Of a DNA stretch of 38,914 nt, positions 11,640 through 19,144 are shown one piece after another. The position numbers and the translations under genes are program-made. The stretch is from assembly GCF_000472285.1 (NCBI RefSeq), contig NZ_KI421418.1, positions 8,551-47,464 of the forward strand, written 5' to 3'. Each line of letters opens with the position of its first letter. The first letter of the stretch is position 1. Source of the DNA: Desulfuromonas sp. TF (lineage in GTDB: Bacteria; Desulfobacterota; Desulfuromonadia; Desulfuromonadales; ATBO01). The notes beneath the pieces are model-generated. The model saw only the letters and a program-made list of their open reading frames with translations. It did not search any database and was not told the DNA's origin.

Positions 11640-14180
11640 TCAATGGAAAAGGCCTTTTTCCCACTGTTTGGCCCGCCATCCCCTCCCTGTTGTCGAAAAC
11701 TGCAGACTTCCCTGACGATCGGTCCGGTGGACGGGTATTTCCCGTTGTCTGAGGTCGTCCATAACGGATTGGTGAGGCAGGTGGTATGGATTGCCGGCGC
11801 CGGCTGAAACAAAAGCGACTGCCGGTTCGAAGCGCTCCAGCAGAAGCTCGGGAGACGATTTGTGGCTGCCGTGGTGGGGGAGCTTGAGTAGGGTCACCGG
11901 TTGCGGCGGGTCGGCGGCAAGGAACCCGGATACCCCGGCCTCTTCCATGTCGCCGGTCAGGAGGACGCCTTCATCCAGGATGCGGGCGTAAAGGACAAGA
12001 GAATTGTCGTTCAGGGAGTATTCCAGGCGGCTGGGGTTGTAAATGGAGAGTGATCTCTCCCGGGTGTCGTCGAGCACGGTCCAGCCTTGCGGTACCTGAA
12101 CCACGGGAATCTTCCGCCGCTCTATGACACTACGCAGTGAAGTATGGATGGCGTCCGGGGAGGTCGAAGACCAGAAGGCTTTTACCGGGAAAGATTCAAG
12201 GATATGCTGAAGTCCCTGCCGGTGGTCGAGATCGTCATGGGTCAGGATGACGGCTTCCAAAGAGCGAACACCGAGGCGTCCCAGGGCCGGGGCCACAAGT
12301 CTTTCCCCCACGTCGAAGGTTTCGCTGTACAGCCCTCCGCCGTCCACCAGGTAGTGCCTGCCATCCTCAAGGGAAAGGAGCGTGGCGTCACCCTGTCCCA
12401 CGCTCAAGGCGGTGACAGTCAGCCCGGTCGGGGCGGGCTGCCAGAGAAGAAACAGCGCCGCGAAGGTCAGGAGCGTGCCCCTGAAGGGTCTGCACCGGCG
12501 GAGGCCGCCGGGCAGGAGGAGCGTCGCGGCCAGCAGGAAAGCGGCGGCAATCTGGAGAGGTGACGCATAGACGATGCTGCCTTCCATCAGGGGAAGGCTA
12601 ACGATCCATTCGGCCAGGGTGAGGACCTTTTCGATGAGCAGTCCGCAGCCCTGCAGCAGAGGGGCGGCCGCCCCTGGCCAGAATGACGACAGCAGTGCCC
12701 CGCCGATTCCGAGCGGTACGGCGAGAAAACCGATAGCGGGAACCGCCGCCATATTGGCGATCAGCCCCGCCGGGGCCAGCAGGTGAAAGTGAAAAAGGAC
12801 CAGCGGAGCCGTGGTAATCGTCGCAGCAAGGGTGGCTGCTGCCAGCGAAGCTGGTTTTCGCAGAGGGCGGGGCAGGGCTGCTATCCCGGGTTGCCAGCGG
12901 GGGAGCAGAACCAGAAGCCCGAGGACGCCGGCGAAGGACAGTTGAAAAGATGGGGCAAAAAGGGCAAGGGGCTCCAGGCAGAGAATGAGCAGGGCGGTTG
13001 CGGTGAGCAGCTTCAGGGGAGGCGTTCGTCGTGCACCTAGAAAAAGAAGCGCCCCCGCCAGGGTCATGATAAAGGCCCGAAGGGTGGGAAGGCCGCTGCC
13101 GGTAAAAAGGAGGTACGCCCAGAGCAGGGGCAGGAGAAGGGGCGGCAGGTAACGTCTGGGCGGGCCGAAAAGCAGAAGAGACTCGCAACGGCGGTAAAAA
13201 AAGCGCCCGCCGACATACAGAAAGGCCGCGATCAGTCCCAGATGCAAACCGGAAATCGCGAACAGGTGCGAAATGCCGGCCCGCCCCATCAGCTCTCTTT
13301 GATCCGGTGTTATTTCGCCTTTGTCGCCGATGACCAAGGCGCGCACCAGCGGCGCCAGAGTGGGATCGACAGCGCGGTCGATAATGCCGGCGACATCGGT
13401 GCGCTGTTTCGCAATCAGTGATGCGGGACCGTGCGGCCGCTGCGATCCCGTTTTGACGATCCCCTTCGCCTGGGGAAGAAAAGCCGTGACAAAAATACCC
13501 TGGCCGGCTAGGTGGCGCGAAAAATCGAATTCACCCGGAGTGCCGAAAGCGCGGGGCGCCCTCAATCTGGACAGGAAACGGATGGTATCGCCCGGGGCGG
13601 CCGGCGGATTGTTCTCCCTGATATACAGCCGCAGCTTTCCACGGGCCGGAGCGGCTATCCCCTCGGATATGACACGATGGGTCTCCAGGTCGATGACCGA
13701 ACGACCAAAGGGGCGATTGCCGACGCTCAGCACCGCTCCTTCGACCGCCACCGGTCGATCACTGATAAAGGCCCGGATATGGCCGGAGTCCCCCGGCGGG
13801 GTGGTCCGCAGATGATAAAGTGAGATGCCCAGAACGAAAAAGAAGGCCGCCAGCAGAATCCCGCTCACCCTGGAGGCTCGCGCAATGAAGCAGAGGATTG
13901 CCACGATAAAAGGGGCTGAAGCAAATGCCGGCGAAATGTCCAGAAAGGGGGCGCAGCCCAGGCCAAGGGCATAGCTCAGAAGGAATAAAGGGGGCCCCAC
14001 AGGTAGTCCCTGCCTCGACGGTTGAATGACCGCCGACGCAGCGGGCAGGTCAGATGGTGGGGTGCTTTTCTTTCGCAGTACGACCGATGGGTCGGCCGTA
14101 CCAGACGTGATCCGGCTTTCGTAAGGAAATCGTCTCAAACCCCCTCCGGAACAGATTGACGGTCCAACGCAGATTAGCAC
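11640..14180 (-). CDS. comEC: ComEC/Rec2-type DNA-uptake channel protein
   Basis: Up to 846 residues with the three-part ComEC plan. The N-terminal membrane and OB-like region (DUF4131 type) covers about 65-220. The multi-helix Competence domain covers about 250-540 (ISHLFAISGLHLGLIAAF is its hallmark). A C-terminal metallo-beta-lactamase-like domain covers about 570-835, with LSVGQGDATLL, THDDLDHRQG, LLTGDMEE and LPHHGSHKSS. The family carries single-stranded DNA across the inner membrane in natural transformation. The start is uncertain: the frame opens at GTG 14180, but the first 60 residues are low in recognisable features. A GTG at 14000, just before the first membrane helix, is an alternative. 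It precedes the cyclase gene by about 54 bases and may head that operon. No other competence gene is in the window. Confidence 0.85.
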   Translation of the reverse strand: MLICVGPSICSGGGLRRFPYESRITSGTADPSVVLRKKSTPPSDLPAASAVIQPSRQGLPVGPPLFLLSYALGLGCAPFLDISPAFASAPFIVAILCFIARASRVSGILLAAFFFVLGISLYHLRTTPPGDSGHIRAFISDRPVAVEGAVLSVGNRPFGRSVIDLETHRVISEGIAAPARGKLRLYIRENNPPAAPGDTIRFLSRLRAPRAFGTPGEFDFSRHLAGQGIFVTAFLPQAKGIVKTGSQRPHGPASLIAKQRTDVAGIIDRAVDPTLAPLVRALVIGDKGEITPDQRELMGRAGISHLFAISGLHLGLIAAFLYVGGRFFYRRCESLLLFGPPRRYLPPLLLPLLWAYLLFTGSGLPTLRAFIMTLAGALLFLGARRTPPLKLLTATALLILCLEPLALFAPSFQLSFAGVLGLLVLLPRWQPGIAALPRPLRKPASLAAATLAATITTAPLVLFHFHLLAPAGLIANMAAVPAIGFLAVPLGIGGALLSSFWPGAAAPLLQGCGLLIEKVLTLAEWIVSLPLMEGSIVYASPLQIAAAFLLAATLLLPGGLRRCRPFRGTLLTFAALFLLWQPAPTGLTVTALSVGQGDATLLSLEDGRHYLVDGGGLYSETFDVGERLVAPALGRLGVRSLEAVILTHDDLDHRQGLQHILESFPVKAFWSSTSPDAIHTSLRSVIERRKIPVVQVPQGWTVLDDTRERSLSIYNPSRLEYSLNDNSLVLYARILDEGVLLTGDMEEAGVSGFLAADPPQPVTLLKLPHHGSHKSSPELLLERFEPAVAFVSAGAGNPYHLPHQSVMDDLRQREIPVHRTDRQGSLQFSTTGRGWRAKQWEKGLFH

Positions 14181-14515
14181 AGGATAAACGTCCTAGCAAA
14201 GTAAGTTAAGTCCATGTCCTCACGCATAGCTCTTCCAGGCAAGCTCTGAAGAGAGTCTTCGATACTGCGGGGTCATTCAAAATGAATTTTTGTCAATAAT
14301 AAATTGCGATGAAGCAGGAATTTTTCCTTTATATTTAGGAAGATATTATTTAACATTTTAAATCACACCGATTGGCTAGGAAATAAATTAGCTTTATTTA
14401 AGACTAAGACCCGGGAACAAGGATGAACCCTGTCCTCTTTTAAATAAAATGATTTTTATTATCGTTTTTTTACAGTATGCCTTGGTACTTGTAATCTGTC
14501 TTCAAGAGGGAATGC
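14181..14515. other. AT-rich divergent intergenic region
   Basis: A 335-base gap between comEC (leftward) and the receiver-PAS kinase (rightward), much richer in A/T than the genes around it, with no convincing open frame. It should hold both promoters. I see an imperfect AATAAAA/TTTTTATT dyad near 14443-14461 and a weak sigma-70-like pair just before the kinase start, but no clear sigma-54 site. Confidence 0.6.
14469..14495 (+). promoter_or_regulatory. Possible sigma-70 promoter of the kinase/regulator pair
   Basis: TTTACA (14469-14474) and TGTAAT (14490-14495) are separated by 15 bases, which is shorter than ideal. The inferred start would leave a leader of only about 14 bases, though AGAGGG still fits before ATG 14516. 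Confidence 0.3.
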
Positions 14516-16075
14516 ATGGATTTTTACTCCTATGCAACGATTTTGGTCGTCGATGATTCAGCCAGCGTCTCTGCGCTTATCCTAGAGGGGCTGAAAGACA
14601 TTGTCTCCGAGGTTCGGATCGTCGGAACCGGGAAAGAGGCCATTGAACAATTGATGTATGAACCGGTTACACTGGTTCTTCTCGACCATAGGCTCCCGGA
14701 CATGACGGGCATCGATGTCATAAAGACATTGTCACATCGCGGAACGGCTGTCCCTTTCATCTCGATCACCGCCCATGGTGATGAAAAGGTGGCTGTCGAA
14801 ATGATGAAGCTTGGCGCTCACGATTACCTGATCAAAAACGAAAACTTCCTCGATCTGCTTCCTTCCGTTGTTCGGCAGGTTCTGGACTCCCTGGAATCCG
14901 AGACCCAGCTGAAAAGCACCCAAAACGATCTGCGGGAAAGCGAACAAAGATTCAGAAGACTCTCCAAGGAGTTCCAAACCCTTCTGGATGGTATCCCCGA
15001 TGCTTTGAGCCTGATGTCGCCCGACTTGACGATCGTCTGGTCCAACAGAGGATATGCTGAACTTTTCGGGAAGGGCGATACGGGTCAGGGCAGACATTGC
15101 TATGAGGTGAATCGTCAGGCAAATGAGCCGTGTGAAAACTGTCCGGCGGTAATGACCTTCCAGACCGGAGAGATCCAGGAAGTTTTGCGCCAGTTCGAAG
15201 GAAGGACTTTTGGACTCAAGGTTTTCCCGTTGAAGGATGATCATGGAAAGGTGGTCAATGTCATCAATCTGAGCAGCGATATCACAGAAAAAATCAGGCT
15301 GCGGGAGGAGGCCGAACGTTCCGGACGCCTATCCTCCCTCGGTGAACTCGCCGCCGGCGTGGCTCACGAAATCAATAATCCCAACGCGCTGATCCTTTTG
15401 AATGCCCCCATCCTGGGGGAAATCTGGAGCGAAGCCGCTCCCATACTGGAAAAAAAATATCGTGATGAGGGGGATTTTCCCCTCGGCAGATTGTCCTATT
15501 CCAGAGTCCGTGATGAAATACCGCGCTTGCATTCAGAGGTGATTGACGCCGCTCATCGGATCAAGGTGATTGTCGAGGATCTGAAGGAGTTCATCAGTCA
15601 GGAGAATGCCGAAGGTAAGGAGGATCTGGACCTGAATGAGATCGTGCGGAAGGCTGTACGACTGGTGGCCAATGTGGTCAAGAATTCAACCTCCCGTTTT
15701 CAGACGACCTATGAAAGCGGGATGCCGACAATCAGGGGAGTTTTCGGAAGGATCGAACAAGTCGTGGTCAATCTCCTTCTCAATGCGTGCCAGGCCTTGC
15801 CTAAAACGGAATGCGGCATCTTTGTCTCAACCCGATTCGATGATCGGCGCAACAGGACCGTTCTGGAAATTCGGGATGAAGGGGTCGGTATTGGGCCCGA
15901 AGACCTTTCGCGGCTCACCGACCCCTTTTATACCACACGACGGCAGAGCGGCGGAACGGGGCTCGGTCTATCCGTTTCGGCCCGCATCGTCAAGGAGCAT
16001 TGCGGGGAGCTCAATTTCTCCTCCGTTCCCGGAGAAGGAACGGTCGTCACCTTGACACTGCCGGTCTCTTCCTAG
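14516..16075 (+). CDS. Receiver-PAS hybrid histidine kinase (soluble)
   Basis: A 519-residue protein without membrane segments. The receiver (1-125) has Asp13/Asp14, phospho-acceptor Asp57 (LLDHRLP) and Lys107. A PAS domain (about 150-258) carries Cys195, Cys206 and Cys209 (PCENCP). The kinase core follows, with the H-box GVAHEINNPNA (His284), N-box NLLLNACQAL, G1 DEGVGIGPEDL and G2 GGTGLGLSVS. An N-terminal receiver ahead of a kinase suggests input from another kinase as well as from the PAS sensor. It is followed 60 bases later by a sigma-54-type response regulator, its likely partner. Together they precede a sigma-54 promoter and the chemotaxis operon. The signal is unknown. Confidence 0.9.
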   Translation: MDFYSYATILVVDDSASVSALILEGLKDIVSEVRIVGTGKEAIEQLMYEPVTLVLLDHRLPDMTGIDVIKTLSHRGTAVPFISITAHGDEKVAVEMMKLGAHDYLIKNENFLDLLPSVVRQVLDSLESETQLKSTQNDLRESEQRFRRLSKEFQTLLDGIPDALSLMSPDLTIVWSNRGYAELFGKGDTGQGRHCYEVNRQANEPCENCPAVMTFQTGEIQEVLRQFEGRTFGLKVFPLKDDHGKVVNVINLSSDITEKIRLREEAERSGRLSSLGELAAGVAHEINNPNALILLNAPILGEIWSEAAPILEKKYRDEGDFPLGRLSYSRVRDEIPRLHSEVIDAAHRIKVIVEDLKEFISQENAEGKEDLDLNEIVRKAVRLVANVVKNSTSRFQTTYESGMPTIRGVFGRIEQVVVNLLLNACQALPKTECGIFVSTRFDDRRNRTVLEIRDEGVGIGPEDLSRLTDPFYTTRRQSGGTGLGLSVSARIVKEHCGELNFSSVPGEGTVVTLTLPVSS

Positions 16076-16135
16076 GCCGGCTGGCCGTTGGTCTTTAAAT
16101 GGAAAAACTCTCTTGCATTTTACGGTGAAGACATC

Positions 16136-17560
16136 ATGAAAGAGCCCCTCAACCCCACCTCTCCATTGCTGCTGGTGGATGACGAAGAATCCTGGCTGAA
16201 CAGCCTCTCTTTCATGCTCGAATTTTCGGCGGGATACAACAACATCATTCGCTGTCAGGACAGCCGGGAGGTCATGGACATTCTGGCCCGACAGCCGGTT
16301 GCCATGATTTTGCTGGACTTGACCATGCCCCACCTATCGGGAGAGGACATTCTGACCAGTGTCGTTCAGGAGTATCCTGAGACCCCTGTGGTCATTCTCA
16401 GCGGCATGAATCAGCTTGCAACCGCGGTCCAATGCATGCGCCAGGGGGCCGCCGATTATTTCGTCAAGACTGTGGAACGGGAGCGCCTGATTGCCGGAAT
16501 CCGCCGGATTCTAGCCATCCAGGAACTGCAGCAGGAAAACCGAAAGCTCAGGGATGGTTTTCTGCAGGATCGATTGGAGCACCCCGAGGTGTTTTCGGGC
16601 ATCGTGACCCAATCCAGGAAAATGTTCTCCCTGTTCCAGTACATCGAGGCGGTGGCATGCAGTTCCGAGTCCATTCTGATTACGGGAGAGAGTGGGGTCG
16701 GCAAGGAGCTTTTCGCCAGGGCGGTTCACAGGATCGACCGCCGCCAGGAAAACTGGGTTGCGCTGAATGTGGCGGGACTGGATGACGGTGTATTTTCGGA
16801 TGCTCTCTTCGGTCACGTCAAGGGGGCCTTTACCGGAGCGGAAAAATCCCGGCCAGGTATGATCGAAAAGGCGGCCGGAGGAGTTCTCTTCCTTGACGAG
16901 ATCGGCGACCTGAGTCTGGCCTCCCAGGTGAAACTTCTGCGGTTTCTGCAGGAAGGCGAATATCTTCCCCTTGGCAGCGATACGCCCAGAAGGGCAAATG
17001 TGCGCATCATTGCGGCGACCAACCACGATCTAGATGCCATGCAGGCCCGAGGGGACTTCCGCAAGGACCTCTATTTCAGGCTGTGCGCCCACCGTATCCA
17101 CGTCCCGCCACTGCGGGAGAGGAAGGAAGATATTCCGCTACTTCTGGATTATTTTCTGGAAGAGGCAGCCGAGTCAATGGGGAAGCGGAAGCCGACTCCC
17201 CCGGAGGAACTTTCCGTCTTTCTTTCAACTTACCGTTTCCCCGGCAATGTGCGCGAATTGCGCGCCATGATCTATAACGCCGTCAGCATTCACCGATCCG
17301 GCAAGCTGTCCATGGTGTCGTTCAAGGAAGTCCTCCGCCGGGAACCCCGCCCGGAAATCCATGAGATGGAGTCTCTTTATGAAGACCGACAGGGGGCCTC
17401 GCCTTTTTTTTCCCTATCGGCCCTGCCCACCCTTTCGCATGCATCGGAGCTTCTTGTTGAGGAAGCCCTGAGACGGTCCAGGGGCAATCAGACCATCGCC
17501 GCAGGCCTTCTCGGAATTTCCCGACAAGCCCTGAGCAAGCGCCTCAAAAAGCCAAAGTGA
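16136..17560 (+). CDS. Sigma-54-dependent response regulator (NtrC family)
   Basis: A 474-residue regulator in three parts. The receiver (about 8-125) has DDE and phospho-acceptor Asp61 (LLDLTMP). The AAA+ domain (about 145-380) has Walker A GESGVGKE, the sigma-54-contacting GAFTGA loop, Walker B GGVLFLDEIGD and the arginine-finger region FRKDLYFRL. A Fis-type helix-turn-helix sits at the C-terminus (GNQTIAAGLLGISRQALSKRL). The intact GAFTGA means it should activate sigma-54 RNA polymerase directly. ATG 16136 is used because GGTGAAG precedes it; the frame also opens at TTG 16088. A strong candidate target is the -24/-12 promoter at 17859, about 300 bases downstream of its stop, in front of the chemotaxis operon. 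Confidence 0.92.
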   Translation: MKEPLNPTSPLLLVDDEESWLNSLSFMLEFSAGYNNIIRCQDSREVMDILARQPVAMILLDLTMPHLSGEDILTSVVQEYPETPVVILSGMNQLATAVQCMRQGAADYFVKTVERERLIAGIRRILAIQELQQENRKLRDGFLQDRLEHPEVFSGIVTQSRKMFSLFQYIEAVACSSESILITGESGVGKELFARAVHRIDRRQENWVALNVAGLDDGVFSDALFGHVKGAFTGAEKSRPGMIEKAAGGVLFLDEIGDLSLASQVKLLRFLQEGEYLPLGSDTPRRANVRIIAATNHDLDAMQARGDFRKDLYFRLCAHRIHVPPLRERKEDIPLLLDYFLEEAAESMGKRKPTPPEELSVFLSTYRFPGNVRELRAMIYNAVSIHRSGKLSMVSFKEVLRREPRPEIHEMESLYEDRQGASPFFSLSALPTLSHASELLVEEALRRSRGNQTIAAGLLGISRQALSKRLKKPK

Positions 17561-17591
17561 TCGATCACCTTTTCCCTCCTCCCCGCAACCC

Positions 17592-17625
17592 CGCAACCAG
17601 GGTTGCACAAGCAGCCCTGGTTGCG
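17592..17625 (+). repeat. Inverted repeat after the sigma-54 regulator: terminator or upstream activator site
   Basis: An 11-bp stem (17592-17602 with 17615-17625). The left half also contains its own palindrome GCAACCAGGGTTGC (17593-17606). The T run that follows (GTTTT, from 17632) is short and offset, so the hairpin is a weak intrinsic terminator. Its position about 235-270 bases before the sigma-54 promoter also suits an enhancer for the regulator. Confidence 0.5.
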
Positions 17626-17735
17626 TCGGGCGTTTTGGATTTGGGCCTCATTAAAATTATTCGTCCTTTCCGAAACAACTCACTGTTTTTCCAAGTCAAG
17701 CCCTTATTATATGTCTAATTAAATTAAGCTTTTGT

Positions 17736-17833
17736 TTGTCTTGTATCTCTCCAGTCACTCCCCTTGTCAATATTGATTGCACCGTTGTCATTTCCATTAT
17801 TCTTTGAGCTGGGCCATTTAAGCGACAAGACAA
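17736..17833 (+). promoter_or_regulatory. Inverted TTGTCTTGT / ACAAGACAA pair upstream of the sigma-54 promoter
   Basis: TTGTCTTGT at 17736-17744 and its exact reverse complement at 17825-17833 lie about 125 and 30 bases before the -24 element. The region is AT-rich and non-coding. They are candidate binding sites for the adjacent regulator or for a bending protein; the assignment is inference. Confidence 0.3.
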
Positions 17834-17858
17834 GACATTTTTATCCAAATATAGTTTT

Positions 17859-17876
17859 CTGGCACCAGGCTTGCTT
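17859..17876 (+). promoter_or_regulatory. Sigma-54 (-24/-12) promoter of the chemotaxis operon
   Basis: CTGGCAC, five bases, then TTGCTT. The -24 GG is at 17861-17862 and the -12 GC at 17873-17874, exactly 12 apart as in the TGGCAC-N5-TTGC consensus. Transcription would start near 17886, about 60 bases before the first gene. No other site of this quality was noticed in the window. Confidence 0.8.
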
Positions 17877-17944
17877 TGTTAGGCGCATCACATGGGATAG
17901 ATTTTTTTAAAGGCCGATGTAATTTGATCGCAAGGAAGACGGAT

Positions 17945-18322
17945 ATGACGCATAAACACGTTTTCGTTGTGGGGTTTCCTTCTGCAAGTCTGGCTAATCT
18001 GAATTATTTTATACAACAGGCAGGTTGCAGAGTAACAACAGCGAAAGATGCTATAGAAGCAGTCAATTTGATGCTAAATAAAAAATTGACGTTCAGAACC
18101 CTTGATCTGATTCTTATGAACAACTGTGTGACTTTTTTACAGTTTATGGACATGTTTGACGGTGCCGTCAGGCTGTCCAGGAAATACAACTTTCTGGTCC
18201 TGGATGAACTTGATCAGAATGAAAAATTCAAGGAATTGCTGAATGAAAATACAAATCAGTTTGAAGTAGAATTCTGTTCAAATAATGATCTGATCGAAAA
18301 ATTCAATATGATTCTTCAATAA
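17945..18322 (+). CDS. Receiver-like protein lacking phosphorylation residues
   Basis: A 125-residue protein, first gene of the chemotaxis operon, with AAGGAAG before ATG 17945. The strand pattern resembles a response-regulator receiver (HVFVVGFPSAS at the N-terminus, LDLILMNN in the middle, NFLVLDEL near the end). The acidic pair is replaced by Gly-Phe and the phospho-acceptor position by Asn. If the fold is right it cannot be phosphorylated in the normal way and may act as a binding module. Its base composition is more A/T-rich than the rest of the operon, suggesting a separate origin or relaxed constraint. The family is not one I recognise with certainty, so the receiver assignment is an inference from pattern. 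Confidence 0.65.
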   Translation: MTHKHVFVVGFPSASLANLNYFIQQAGCRVTTAKDAIEAVNLMLNKKLTFRTLDLILMNNCVTFLQFMDMFDGAVRLSRKYNFLVLDELDQNEKFKELLNENTNQFEVEFCSNNDLIEKFNMILQ

Positions 18323-18360
18323 TGTTTCAGGGGACCGAGAATTGAAGAAAGGAAAAATAC

Positions 18361-18705
18361 ATGGTGATTGACGGGGCCGAAAAAGAAGGTTGCTGCAGGG
18401 AATTGGTCCTGAAAGGGGCATTGGTCATACAGCGTGTGACCGAGGTCAGAGAGGAACTGCAGAAGGCCTTGGAGGAGGCCGACATTCTGATGGTCAATCT
18501 CACGGAAACCTCTGAAATGGACCTCTCCGGCCTTCAATTGCTCTGCTCAGCCCATCGTGCCGCGATCGCTTTGAAAAAGACGCTCACCAGGGTCGGCGGT
18601 CCCGAAATCAGGGGAATTTTTGCAGAGGTCGATGTGACCGGCACCCGGGGCTGTTCCCTGGCCTGCGATCAAGGGTGTGTCTGGGTCGGGGGAAAAGCGG
18701 CCTGA
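18361..18705 (+). CDS. STAS-domain protein of the chemotaxis operon
   Basis: A 114-residue protein with the STAS (anti-sigma-factor antagonist) pattern. The phosphorylatable loop appears as MDLSGLQLL, with Ser56 at the SpoIIAA-serine position, followed by the helix CSAHRAAIALKK. STAS proteins of this size are frequent partners in chemosensory clusters, where they may be switched by phosphorylation. The C-terminus has a regular cysteine set (Cys98, Cys102, Cys106, pattern CxxxCxxxC) after the core fold, which is not part of the usual domain. It starts 38 bases after the pseudo-receiver with AAGAAAGG upstream and precedes cheY by 73 bases. No kinase of the SpoIIAB type is encoded here. Confidence 0.8.
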   Translation: MVIDGAEKEGCCRELVLKGALVIQRVTEVREELQKALEEADILMVNLTETSEMDLSGLQLLCSAHRAAIALKKTLTRVGGPEIRGIFAEVDVTGTRGCSLACDQGCVWVGGKAA

Positions 18706-18778
18706 GGTGAAGAGCGGTATGCGAGAACTCGAGACCACCTTTGAGGGGAGGGCTCATTCAAAAGAGAGAAGGTGAATT

Positions 18779-19144
18779 ATGAGTAGAAAGATCATGACGG
18801 TGGACGATTCAGCGACGGTGCGGCAGATGTTGAGTTTTACTCTGCAGGACGCCGGGTACGAGGTGATAGAAGCCACGGACGGTGTGGATGCTCTTGAAAA
18901 ACTGAAAAACGAGGCGATTCAGATGCTCATCACCGATTTGAACATGCCCCAGATGGATGGAATCGAACTCATCCGCGAGGTGAGAAAGACTCCCGGAAAC
19001 CGCTTTGTTCCTATCATCATGTTGACCACCGAATCCACCGAGCAGAAAAAAAAGGCCGGGAAGAGTGCCGGCGCTTCGGGGTGGATCGTCAAACCTTTCA
19101 AGCCTGAACAGCTTCTGCGCGTGGTGAAGATGGTGCTGGTGTGA
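18779..19144 (+). CDS. cheY: Chemotaxis response regulator CheY
   Basis: A 121-residue single receiver domain. Asp9/Asp10 (VDDSATVR), phospho-acceptor Asp53 (ITDLNMPQMDG), Thr in LTTES and the lysine of WIVKPFKPEQL are all present. It would receive phosphate from the CheA encoded next and act on the motor or another output. A good ribosome site (GAGAAGG) precedes ATG 18779. Its stop overlaps the cheA start (GTGTGA), so the pair is translationally coupled. Confidence 0.95.
   Translation: MSRKIMTVDDSATVRQMLSFTLQDAGYEVIEATDGVDALEKLKNEAIQMLITDLNMPQMDGIELIREVRKTPGNRFVPIIMLTTESTEQKKKAGKSAGASGWIVKPFKPEQLLRVVKMVLV

Noticed and set aside
14370-14395. Sigma-54 promoter for the receiver-PAS kinase (TTGGC...TTAGC)
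   Set aside because: The GG and GC elements are 17 apart instead of 12.
14472-14481. ACAGTATGC upstream of the receiver-PAS kinase as a fourth copy of the TCA-gene palindrome
   Set aside because: Only one half matches and the left GTATAC arm is missing.
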